DNA of 9,097 nucleotides from Clostridia bacterium (lineage in GTDB: Bacteria > Bacillota > Clostridia > DSM-8532), in assembly GCA_026418215.1 (NCBI GenBank), contig JAOABT010000462.1:1-9097 (forward strand), in the 5' to 3' direction. Both the position numbers and the translations under genes were made by a program. The notes under the pieces were generated by a model. That model did not search any database and had not been told where the DNA came from. It saw only the letters and a program-made list of their open reading frames with translations. Shown here in pieces: positions 1-5,635 of this stretch (the first letter of the stretch is position 1; each line of letters opens with the position of its first letter).

Positions 1-19
1 AGATGTGTATAAGAGACAG
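1..19. other. Nextera/Tn5 mosaic-end adapter remnant (left end)
   Basis: The first 19 bases are exactly the Tn5 transposase mosaic end used in Nextera libraries (AGATGTGTATAAGAGACAG). They are library adapter, not genome. They supply an artificial ATG at position 5, so the first reading frame appears to begin with the peptide MYKRQ, a known signature of adapter carry-over. Genuine sequence begins at about position 20. Confidence 0.97.
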
Positions 20-1138
20 CTGCAGGACGGAATGGATAAAGCTTCAGCCGTGCAACACCTTATCCGGGTCTCTAAAATGTCACCGCAGAAGGCAGAGCTG
101 CTCGCTGACATCGCCCAAATAGAGGAGAATGTTGTTAAAGCGAGGTCAAATCAGGTACATCTTTATGTGGGAATTCCTTTTTGTTCCAGCCGCTGCCTCT
201 ATTGCTCTTTTACGGCTTACCCCATACAGCGCTATAAAAGCCTTGTACCGGATTATATAAGGGCATTGAAAAAGGAAGTGAGGCATAGCGCCGAATGGGT
301 CAAAGCGTTGGGGCTCGAGGTCGGGTCGGTCTATATTGGCGGAGGAACGCCTACGGCTCTTGATGCCGACAGTCTGGCTGAATTACTGAAAGCGCTTCAT
401 GAATATTTTAAGCTTTCTGGTATTGAATTCACCGTTGAGGCAGGACGGCCCGACACCATAACGATAGAAAAGCTGAAGGCAATTAAAGACCATAAAGCAA
501 CCCGAATCAGCATCAATCCCCAGACCATGACTGCAGAAACCCTGAAGCGTATAGGGCGCCAGCACAGCCCCGAGGACATCGAAGACAAATTTCATATGGC
601 CAGGGCACTGGGCTTCGACAATATCAACATGGATATCATTGCAGGGCTTCCACAGGAGGATCCGAGCATGTTTAACCATACGCTAGAACGCATTGAAGCT
701 TTAAGGCCAGACAGTCTGACGGTTCATACTATGGCAGTCAAGAGAGCCTCAAGGCTTAAAGAAGAGCTTGAGAGCTGTGATACGGCCACAGACTCAGAGG
801 TTGACCAAATGATCGAGGCAGCCCGAAAGTCTGCTCTAGGCATGGGAATGCAGCCCTATTATCTCTACCGCCAAAAGAATATCCTTGCAAATCTCGAGAA
901 TACGGGATATGCAAGGCCAGGCCTGGAATGCCTCTACAATATTCAAACCATGGAGGAGACGCAATCCATCATTGCCATGGGTGCAGGAGCCATCTCGAAA
1001 TTTGTCTTTCAGAATGAAAACCGCATTGAACGCGCCTTTAATGTGAAAGAGATCAACCAGTATATTGACCGCATTGATGAAATGCTTCAAAGAAAGGAAG
1101 TACTTTTCAAGGAATACCAAAAGCGATACTCTGAGTAG
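20..1138 (+). CDS. hemZ: HemZ-type radical SAM protein (coproporphyrinogen dehydrogenase-like), 5'-truncated
   Basis: This is the C-terminal 372 residues of a radical SAM protein; the true N-terminus lies outside the window. The 4Fe-4S/SAM motif is VGIPFCSSRCLYCSF, a CX3CX2C cluster at residues 55, 59 and 62 of the fragment. The glycine-rich SAM-binding strand GGGTPT follows at 107-112, and VEAGRPDTI and NMDIIAGLPQED further on are typical of the HemN/HemW/HemZ superfamily. HemZ proteins are usually about 490-500 residues, so roughly 120 residues are missing, matching the additional N-terminal part that separates HemZ from HemN and HemW. The family is assigned to oxygen-independent oxidation of coproporphyrinogen III in haem synthesis, but the reaction is poorly proven for HemZ. 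No neighbour in the window is a haem gene. The apparent ATG at position 5 belongs to the adapter. The superfamily is certain; HemZ rather than HemW rests on the overall sequence pattern. Confidence 0.88.
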   Translation: MQDGMDKASAVQHLIRVSKMSPQKAELLADIAQIEENVVKARSNQVHLYVGIPFCSSRCLYCSFTAYPIQRYKSLVPDYIRALKKEVRHSAEWVKALGLEVGSVYIGGGTPTALDADSLAELLKALHEYFKLSGIEFTVEAGRPDTITIEKLKAIKDHKATRISINPQTMTAETLKRIGRQHSPEDIEDKFHMARALGFDNINMDIIAGLPQEDPSMFNHTLERIEALRPDSLTVHTMAVKRASRLKEELESCDTATDSEVDQMIEAARKSALGMGMQPYYLYRQKNILANLENTGYARPGLECLYNIQTMEETQSIIAMGAGAISKFVFQNENRIERAFNVKEINQYIDRIDEMLQRKEVLFKEYQKRYSE

Positions 1139-1231
1139 TTTTATCTATTTTGGTGCTTTTCCTCAGGTATTCGAGGTTAACATCATATTGTGCACACAAA
1201 TCTTGACGCTACCAGGTATTCAGAATAATCA

Positions 1232-1273
1232 AAATGGCTTATTTGTCTGTTATATACAGAAAATAAGCCATTT
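1232..1273. terminator. Long hairpin, probable intrinsic terminator between convergent genes
   Basis: Positions 1232-1244 (AAATGGCTTATTT) pair perfectly over 13 bp with 1261-1273. The stem continues for 5 bp (1246-1250 with 1256-1260) past a single bulged G at 1245, leaving a 5-base loop. Read on the minus strand the stem is followed by TTTTGATTATT, a fair U-tract, so it best suits the end of the leftward flavin reductase transcript. Read on the plus strand the tail is poorer (ATTTAGAATG), but it may still stop hemZ. The stem is AT-rich, so efficiency is uncertain. Confidence 0.6.
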
Positions 1274-1434
1274 AGAATGCTTAGAGACATTTGATAGTCT
1301 AGAATGTTAAGAGATATTTGGCAATATAAAATGCTAATAGAATTACATGATTTTGAATACCTAAAGTAATTCTAAGGCTTTGACTTCTTAGAGAGATTTC
1401 ATTATTTTGTAGTGCCTAAAGATATTAATAGCTT
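1273..1434. repeat. Degenerate tandem array, about six 27-nt units
   Basis: Six consecutive 27-nt blocks start at 1273, 1300, 1327, 1354, 1381 and 1408. The first two agree at 20 of 27 positions (shared core TAGAATG, then AGAGA, then ATTTG). Blocks 1 and 3 agree at 15 of 27. Later blocks keep a TGxxTxCCTAAAG-like start and a T-rich end but are much decayed. A partial seventh block may begin at 1435 (TGAATG). In such AT-rich DNA the weaker matches could be chance; only the first two or three units are persuasive by eye. Confidence 0.4.
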
Positions 1435-1468
1435 TGAATGATAGTTTCCGTAGTCTGTTGCAAGTTAC

Positions 1469-1990
1469 TTATTTATCTTTAGCCATGGCGCAGGTTAAGA
1501 TCTCGCCAACATACATTCTATGGTAATCCTTCAGGGCGTACATAGCAGCATCAATGGATTTATCCAGGAAGTTTTCAGGATTAAGATCCTGGAAATACAG
1601 CTTCTTGCATTCAATTACCAATCTGGCTTGCTCAAATCCGGTAGTTTTGTTTTGACCGGCAAAAGCAACGAGCCCAGTTTCCTTGGCCTTATCGATATCT
1701 CTGCCTGACTTGGTGCCGCAGACATTGAGAGCCTTTTTCCATTCAGGTGTAAAGAAGCTCAGTGAGAAGGTATCGTTCTTTTCCATGAATTCATAGGTAT
1801 AGCGGGTAGGCCTTACAAAAACAAAGCAAACATTCTTGTTCCAAAGAACTCCCATGCCGCCCCAGCTGGCCGTCATTGTGTTATAGTGCTCGGGGGTGCC
1901 TGAGGTAACCAGCATCCAATCGTGGCCTATAAGAGAAAAAACATTGTCGGTCAAATCATTGGATTTCATCCACTCAAAATGATCGTGCAA
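1469..1990 (-). CDS. Flavin reductase-like FMN-binding protein
   Basis: A 173-residue cytoplasmic protein of the flavin reductase-like, FMN-binding split-barrel family. The conserved core is visible: FSLIGHDWMLVTSG (18-31), the FMN-site segment NTMTASWGGMGVLW (37-50), FVRPTRYTYEFMEKND (58-73) and CGTKSGRDIDKAKETGL (91-107). Members bind FMN and reduce flavins or act as small NAD(P)H-dependent oxidoreductases; the natural partner is unknown. The reading frame stays open back to 2137, but the best start is TTG at 1990-1988. An AAGGAG site (2000-2005) lies 9 nt upstream, and the resulting N-terminus (HFEWMKSNDLTDNVF) matches the usual length before the LIG motif. The ATG at 1969 is in frame but has no ribosome binding site, and starts further upstream would fall in the promoter. 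It is a single-gene unit, divergent from the 411-aa gene. Confidence 0.85.
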   Translation of the reverse strand: MHDHFEWMKSNDLTDNVFSLIGHDWMLVTSGTPEHYNTMTASWGGMGVLWNKNVCFVFVRPTRYTYEFMEKNDTFSLSFFTPEWKKALNVCGTKSGRDIDKAKETGLVAFAGQNKTTGFEQARLVIECKKLYFQDLNPENFLDKSIDAAMYALKDYHRMYVGEILTCAMAKDK

Positions 1991-2009
1991 TTCTATCAAC
2001 TCCTTCAAT

Positions 2010-2031
2010 TTCCTTAAGGAATAGTATACCA
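2010..2031 (-). promoter_or_regulatory. Extended -10 promoter and palindromic operator candidate for the flavin reductase gene
   Basis: On the minus strand TGGTATACT (2031-2023) is an extended -10 element; no good -35 hexamer lies 17 bp upstream, as is common for extended -10 promoters. The predicted start of transcription, about 2016, falls in the middle of a perfect 12-bp palindrome TTCCTTAAGGAA at 2010-2021, a sensible place for a repressor or redox-sensor operator. The regulator is not identified. Confidence 0.5.
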
Positions 2032-2077
2032 TATTCAGGCTGAAAGAAACAGTTTCTAAGGCTGCCCGACGATTCGA

Positions 2078-2106
2078 TGCTATTAGGGTGCTTATCCGAA
2101 TACAAT
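2078..2106 (+). promoter_or_regulatory. Possible sigma-E-like promoter before the 411-aa gene
   Basis: TGCTATT (2078-2084) and AATACAAT (2099-2106) are separated by 14 bp. This resembles the mother-cell sporulation sigma-E pattern (ATATT, 14-15 bp, CATACAAT) with one mismatch in the -10 and two in the -35. The predicted transcript would start near 2113, only about 15 nt before the chosen ATG and inside the GGGAGGG ribosome binding site (2112-2118), which weakens the call. Confidence 0.22.
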
Positions 2107-2127
2107 GGCATGGGAGGGATGCTTTCC

Positions 2128-3363
2128 ATGGTGCCACGAATTGTTCTGGGAACGTATTATTTACCCGAGGAGACCATTTTTGAAGGCGTTTTGACGGGCC
2201 TTGCTGAATATCCCTACAAGCTTCTGCAGATTGTTAATTGTTATCTCTATGACATCTCCTTTGAGCAAAGCATTTTAGATGACGCCATCGAATTCATGCT
2301 GGATTTTACCCTTGAAGTGATTTACAAAACCTGCCTCAAGGATAAAACCAGCGTTCAAACCTCATCGAAAAAGCATCATGCTCAAAAGAGCATCACCTTG
2401 GCCATGCCCTTCTATCGTGATCTTCTTACTCTAATCGATGGGAAAACGCGATTTGTCCATCATTTGAGCGAACTGTCTTTTAAAACGACTCCTGTGGATG
2501 AAGGAGCAGTTCAATTGACTGTTCAGGGTACTTTGGATGGAGTGGCGCTGGCTGATACTTACCACAATTTCTGGGTATTGAAGGAAGAAAAATGGGATAG
2601 AGAGAAGCAGCTCCCCAAGCCTGAGGCGTCTGAGGCGCCCGAGCTGGATTGGAAAACTCTGCTAGACAGCGTTAACATCAAGGATGTCGTGACGCTTTTT
2701 GAAAATCTGATGGTGTTGATCAAAAATCCTATTGGGTCTGAGGAGGGCCACTGTATTGCTGATCCGAAGCTGGAAAGTGGCGAATATTCTGTTAGCAATG
2801 ATGAAGGGGCAAAGCTTCGGACGGATAAAGAGAGCATAGACGAGAATCAATTCCAGACGGTCATGCCTGAAAAGACTGATACTATAAGGGATAACCAGCC
2901 GGGAAAAGGTCTCCATGAACAGTATGGAAATGAAGACAAGCAACAAAGAAAAGTTCAACCTGGAAAGAACGAGCCCAAGGGGACTCTCTATGGAAAGCCT
3001 CAAAATGTATGGGCTATGCCGTTAAAGCATGGGAAAGGAATGGTTGAAGAGCAAAAACTGCAAGTTGAAGCATCTGTGGGGGAAAAGCCTGAAACAGATA
3101 CAGGAAAGGACGGCTGTAATACCGACAAAATAGGAATAGACCTTAAGAATACTCTTTCATCGGATGCGAACAGGGATTTCAAGGACGAGTTATCAGAAAT
3201 CATGAACCGGTGCCAAAGCCTTGAAGAGCTTAATCAGTCTCTTTATACTCGGTTAAAAGCAGCCTCAGAAAAGCTAGCACATTATAGGGGCGAGCTCAAG
3301 GATAGAAATTACGTCATCGGAGGGCTTCTGGAGGTTATCAAGAATAACGGCCTGCTGGAATAG
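2128..3363 (+). CDS. Uncharacterised 411-aa protein with C-terminal coiled coil
   Basis: I do not recognise a named family. The start is ATG 2128 because GGGAGGG (2112-2118) lies about 10 nt upstream; GTG 2131 is an alternative, and upstream ATGs at 2077 onwards lack a site. Residues 1-155 look globular: a hydrophobic opening (VLGTYYLPEETIFEGVLTG), then an alternating strand region containing MPFYRDLLTLIDG (93-105) and VQLTVQGTLDGVALAD (128-143). Residues 156-200 are acidic and proline-bearing with a short amphipathic stretch (LLDSVNIKDVVTLFENLMVLIK). Residues 201-345 are a long, very polar, probably disordered linker rich in E, K, D and G. Residues 350-392 (DELSEIMNRCQSLEELNQSL onwards) form a likely coiled coil, followed by a hydrophobic tail. 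There is no signal peptide or membrane segment. The PF-plus-beta-strand arrangement weakly recalls SPOCS/DUF3794 spore-surface domains; that is a guess. Confidence 0.75.
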   Translation: MVPRIVLGTYYLPEETIFEGVLTGLAEYPYKLLQIVNCYLYDISFEQSILDDAIEFMLDFTLEVIYKTCLKDKTSVQTSSKKHHAQKSITLAMPFYRDLLTLIDGKTRFVHHLSELSFKTTPVDEGAVQLTVQGTLDGVALADTYHNFWVLKEEKWDREKQLPKPEASEAPELDWKTLLDSVNIKDVVTLFENLMVLIKNPIGSEEGHCIADPKLESGEYSVSNDEGAKLRTDKESIDENQFQTVMPEKTDTIRDNQPGKGLHEQYGNEDKQQRKVQPGKNEPKGTLYGKPQNVWAMPLKHGKGMVEEQKLQVEASVGEKPETDTGKDGCNTDKIGIDLKNTLSSDANRDFKDELSEIMNRCQSLEELNQSLYTRLKAASEKLAHYRGELKDRNYVIGGLLEVIKNNGLLE

Positions 3364-3364
3364 C

Positions 3365-3396
3365 AAAAGCCCCTGTAAGACGCTACAGGGGCTTTT
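3365..3396. terminator. Bidirectional intrinsic terminator
   Basis: A perfect 13-bp stem (3365-3377, AAAAGCCCCTGTA, with 3384-3396) closes a 6-base loop (AGACGC). The GC-rich core is flanked by A4 on one side and T4 on the other, so it can end transcription in both directions. It lies 1 bp after the stop of the 411-aa gene and 25 bp beyond the stop of the convergent 264-aa gene. Confidence 0.93.
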
Positions 3397-3420
3397 GAAG
3401 AACAAGAGGGAGTCTATCCA

Positions 3421-4215
3421 TTAGCAGGTGTACTCGGGTGTTCCTTGAATAATGACATCCTGGTCAATACCCAGCTTATTAATAATGTCCTCGGTTACGG
3501 TCAGGTCGACAATAGTGGTCCAAACGGAGTTTGTATCGCTTGTGCTGATCTGGAGGGTATCCTGAACATCTACATCATAGCGGAAGTTCTTCAAAAGGAT
3601 ATAGGACTGGAGGCTGGGATCTTCCAATTCACAGGGCCTTAAGATAGGCGTGAAATCTGTGAACGGAATGGTTACGTTATACTCGTAGCTGGAATATTGA
3701 TTAGCACCAGTCGATACAATAATCAAGGATTCGAACGGAGCCGTAACGTTCTGCTTCTGGAGAACAGGTGTACCGGCGGCATTGATGACAGTGGCGTCAA
3801 TAAAAGCCTTTGTGGTGGCGGCATTGTACTGAAGTCTGTGGGACAGATTCTTGGGCAGTGTGATAACATCAAAGGTGCCGTTTTCAAACTCAACAATCAA
3901 TACAAGCTGATACCTGTGTGTTACCTTGGACTTATGATTGCAAATCAGGCTGTTTTTAGGATAACCGGGATCAACAAGACGCTTGACGAGTTTAGCGCAT
4001 TTAACGGGAGAGCCTAATGCCGGGGTAGCTCCGGGGGTGCTTCCGTTATTAATGACATAAATCCTGAAGGGTAACTTTTTACCTGTTGGCACGTTAGTGG
4101 CATCATATTCTTCTTGCCATAATGTATCAACATCTGTGAGGACCTTCTTACCAAGAATCTGCTTGGTAAATATATCAACCTCACGCAGATCCTGAAGGGC
4201 AGAGACTTCTGACAT
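3421..4215 (-). CDS. Uncharacterised 264-aa protein, beta-rich, ends in cysteine
   Basis: I recognise no named family with confidence. The start ATG 4215 is well supported by AGGAG (4224-4228) 8 nt upstream. The protein is soluble, with no signal peptide or membrane span. It opens with a polar helix-like segment (LREVDIFTKQILGKKVLTDV), then a series of beta-strand-like stretches: LPFRIYVINNG (48-58), RYQLVLIVEFENGTFDVITLP (101-121), APFESLIIVSTG (159-170), YEYNVTIPFTDFTPIL (177-192) and VWTTIVDLTVTEDIINKLGI (231-250). Cysteines are at 73, 92, 195 and the last residue, 264. The phrase VTIPFTDFTPI followed by paired strands weakly resembles SPOCS/DUF3794 repeats of sporulation proteins. It lies 64 bp downstream of the 135-aa gene on the same strand, probably co-transcribed, and shares a terminator with the convergent 411-aa gene. 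Confidence 0.78.
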   Translation of the reverse strand: MSEVSALQDLREVDIFTKQILGKKVLTDVDTLWQEEYDATNVPTGKKLPFRIYVINNGSTPGATPALGSPVKCAKLVKRLVDPGYPKNSLICNHKSKVTHRYQLVLIVEFENGTFDVITLPKNLSHRLQYNAATTKAFIDATVINAAGTPVLQKQNVTAPFESLIIVSTGANQYSSYEYNVTIPFTDFTPILRPCELEDPSLQSYILLKNFRYDVDVQDTLQISTSDTNSVWTTIVDLTVTEDIINKLGIDQDVIIQGTPEYTC

Positions 4216-4252
4216 ATGATCAACTCCTGAAAATATTTACAACACTCTGCTT

Positions 4253-4280
4253 TATACTATGTTTGTCTCGATAAGTCTGT
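4253..4280 (-). promoter_or_regulatory. Possible sigma-K-like promoter before the 264-aa gene
   Basis: On the minus strand CATAGTATA (4261-4253) fits the CATAnnnTA -10 element of sigma-K, and AC (4280-4279) lies 17 bp upstream where the short -35 of sigma-K is expected. The same AT-rich stretch could also serve as a general -10 (TATAAA). Because the motif is short, a chance match is quite possible. Confidence 0.22.
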
Positions 4281-4687
4281 TACTTGAAAAATCGGGATAA
4301 TTTGCTACCCGAACCCCTTTTTTGCTCGAGCTCAGCCTCTTTTCGCGCGCTCTCCATGAGCTCCCTCAAAAGCTGCTTCAGGGAGTTAAGCTCTTCCTTA
4401 AATACATAAAGCCTTTGTGCCATGTCATCATGGTTTTTTTGAATAAGCTCAATGATCTGCTCAAATTTAGAGACTTCAGCTAATTCTTCGGCCTTAGAAA
4501 CCTCAATAGCGACCGCAGGCGGGGGAGTGCCCTCTGCTATGGGGCTTGGTATTTCACTCATCCGCTGTATTGGAGGGGGAGTCTTATCGGGGATTTCGGG
4601 CATTATATTTATTTCCGCTTCGGATTTATCGCGGTAGATACGCTGCCAGCCGGAGGTGTAGGTTGTGTTATAATTGAGGTCCTCCAT
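4280..4687 (-). CDS. Uncharacterised 135-aa proline-rich coiled-coil protein
   Basis: The start is secure: AAGGAGG (4694-4700) lies 6 nt before ATG 4687. I recognise no family. Residues 1-28 are a short polar head (YTSGWQRIYRDKSEAEINI). Residues 29-60 are a proline-rich spacer containing an imperfect duplication, MPEIPDKTPPPIQR (29-42) and MSEIPSPIAEGTPPPAVA (43-60). Residues 65-123 are a long charged helix with heptad-like hydrophobic spacing (FEQIIELIQKN, LYVFKEELNSLKQLLRELM), predicted to be a coiled coil. The C-terminus is basic with FF (KRGSGSKLSRFFK). There is no signal peptide or membrane segment. The layout suggests a scaffold or tether that oligomerises through the helix. It precedes the 264-aa gene on the same strand with a 64-bp gap. 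Confidence 0.77.
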   Translation of the reverse strand: MEDLNYNTTYTSGWQRIYRDKSEAEINIMPEIPDKTPPPIQRMSEIPSPIAEGTPPPAVAIEVSKAEELAEVSKFEQIIELIQKNHDDMAQRLYVFKEELNSLKQLLRELMESARKEAELEQKRGSGSKLSRFFK

Positions 4688-4716
4688 GTTCTACCTCCTT
4701 AAAAGCTCTCTTGAAC

Positions 4717-4752
4717 ATTATATGAAAGCATTTTAAAAAGTATATTATATGA
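4717..4752 (-). promoter_or_regulatory. Duplicated -10-like element upstream of the 135-aa gene
   Basis: The 9-mer ATTATATGA occurs at 4717-4725 and again at 4744-4752, 27 bp apart. On the minus strand each copy reads CATATAAT, which contains a consensus TATAAT and also resembles a sigma-E -10. The copy at 4717 is the better placed for the gene starting at 4687. Neither copy has a clear -35, so which one is used, and by which sigma factor, is open. Confidence 0.3.
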
Positions 4753-4780
4753 GCAAGTACGATATCCTCTAAAGTAATAC

Positions 4781-4821
4781 TTGAATTGAACAATGAAATA
4801 AAGTTATGCTAGACCTATAAT
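4781..4821 (+). promoter_or_regulatory. Candidate promoter for the HAD hydrolase gene
   Basis: TTGAAT (4781-4786) and TATGCT (4805-4810) are 18 bp apart and form a moderate sigma-A-type pair. A perfect TATAAT also lies at 4816-4821 but has no good -35 and would leave a leader of only about 15 nt. The region is shared with the divergent 135-aa gene. Confidence 0.3.
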
Positions 4822-4843
4822 CCCAGAAGAGGGAGAGGATGCC

Positions 4844-5554
4844 ATGAAACTCGCCAAAGCCATTCTTTTTGATTTGGATGATACCATTCTGTGCTATAAG
4901 GACACCTGCGACATAGCGTGGCGGAAGGTATGCGTTGATTTTGCGGCAGCCTACCCGTCCTACTTTGAATCGCAGACATTAAATGACGCTATTCAGAAAA
5001 GTGCCGCCATCTTTTGGTCCGACAATGAAAGAAACAGGTGGGGACGGCTCAACATGTTCGAAGCGCGCAGGCAGGTTGTGGCCGCGGCTCTTTCTGACCT
5101 TAAGATAAAAAACGAAAGGCTTTCAGAGGATATCGCCGATACCTACTCAAAGCTCCAGTACGACTATATCAAGCCCTTTCCCGGAGCTATCGAAACCCTT
5201 GAGGCCTTATCAAAAATGAAGGTCAGGATGATACTCGTAACCAATGGCTCAACCCTTCTGCAATGGGCAAAAATCGAGCGCTTCAAGCTTCATCGCTACT
5301 TTGAGGATTGCCTTGTTGAAGGTGATCTGGGGTATGGAAAGCCTGATATCCGTATTTTCAATCTTGCCATGAAACACCTTAATCTCCCGGCGGCAAAGGT
5401 GTGGGCAGTGGGCAACGATCTTCAGAAGGACATACAAATTCCCAAAATGCTGGGCATGTATACGGTTTGGAACGATATTGATGGAAGCGGATTGAAGGAG
5501 GACAGCCTTATTCAGCCAGACCGTATCGTAAGCAATATTTCTGAAATTCTTTAG
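4844..5554 (+). CDS. HAD superfamily hydrolase (subfamily IA phosphatase)
   Basis: A 236-residue cytoplasmic haloacid dehalogenase-type phosphatase with all four motifs. Motif I is FDLDDT (9-14), with nucleophile Asp10 and acid/base Asp12. Motif II is LVTNGS, with Thr133. Motif III is GYGKPD, with Lys166. Motif IV is VGNDLQKDI, with the metal-binding aspartates at 192 and 196. The roughly 100 residues between motif I and motif II form a helical cap (subfamily IA type), as in YjjG-like nucleotidases and phosphoglycolate-type phosphatases. The substrate cannot be read from the sequence; the length and cap are those of small house-cleaning phosphatases. The start ATG is supported by GGGAGAGG (4831-4838). 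It begins divergently from the 135-aa gene, and the next gene has its own promoter, so it is probably a single-gene unit. Confidence 0.9.
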   Translation: MKLAKAILFDLDDTILCYKDTCDIAWRKVCVDFAAAYPSYFESQTLNDAIQKSAAIFWSDNERNRWGRLNMFEARRQVVAAALSDLKIKNERLSEDIADTYSKLQYDYIKPFPGAIETLEALSKMKVRMILVTNGSTLLQWAKIERFKLHRYFEDCLVEGDLGYGKPDIRIFNLAMKHLNLPAAKVWAVGNDLQKDIQIPKMLGMYTVWNDIDGSGLKEDSLIQPDRIVSNISEIL

Positions 5555-5572
5555 GTTTAGAAGCTGCAAGGT

Positions 5573-5601
5573 TTGACATAAATGGGATGCAAGCTTAAAA
5601 T
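5573..5601 (+). promoter_or_regulatory. Strong sigma-A promoter of the metallo-beta-lactamase gene
   Basis: A perfect -35 TTGACA (5573-5578) is followed after exactly 17 bp by TAAAAT (5596-5601), one mismatch from consensus. Transcription should start near 5608 and leave a leader of about 28 nt containing GGGAGG (5620-5625). It is the best promoter match in the window and suggests constitutive expression unless a repressor intervenes. Confidence 0.8.
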
Positions 5602-5635
5602 AAGGAGAACACTTTTTTTGGGAGGTTATTTACAA

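Larger units (their letters stand above)
1139..1468. other. 330-bp AT-rich intergenic region between convergent genes
   Basis: This stretch separates the 3' ends of hemZ (+) and the flavin reductase gene (-). I see no coding frame with a ribosome binding site. It holds a 9-nt direct repeat CAGGTATTC (1164-1172 and 1213-1221), a TGTGCACA palindrome (1189-1196), a long hairpin (1232-1273) and a degenerate 27-nt periodicity (1273-1434). It is clearly more AT-rich than the flanking genes. Confidence 0.7.

Noticed and set aside
5..19. ATG at position 5 as the start of hemZ
   Set aside because: It lies wholly inside the Nextera mosaic end and yields the artefact peptide MYKRQ.
1203..1231. TTGACG as a promoter for a small RNA before the hairpin
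   Set aside because: No acceptable -10 lies 16-18 bp downstream (TAATCA at 17 bp).
1065..1310. 81-residue plus-strand reading frame across the hemZ end
   Set aside because: It begins inside hemZ out of frame, has no ribosome binding site and runs through the hairpin; a chance frame.
1273..1434. 27-nt repeats as a CRISPR array
   Set aside because: Units are contiguous and degenerate, with no spacers between conserved repeats and no cas genes nearby.
3697..4017. Plus-strand 106-residue frame opposite the 264-aa gene
   Set aside because: No ribosome binding site; the opposite strand has a strong start site, terminator and coherent protein.
5582..5635. Upstream ATG at 5582 as the beta-lactamase start
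   Set aside because: It lies inside the promoter spacer, lacks a ribosome binding site and would put 18 residues before the signal peptide.
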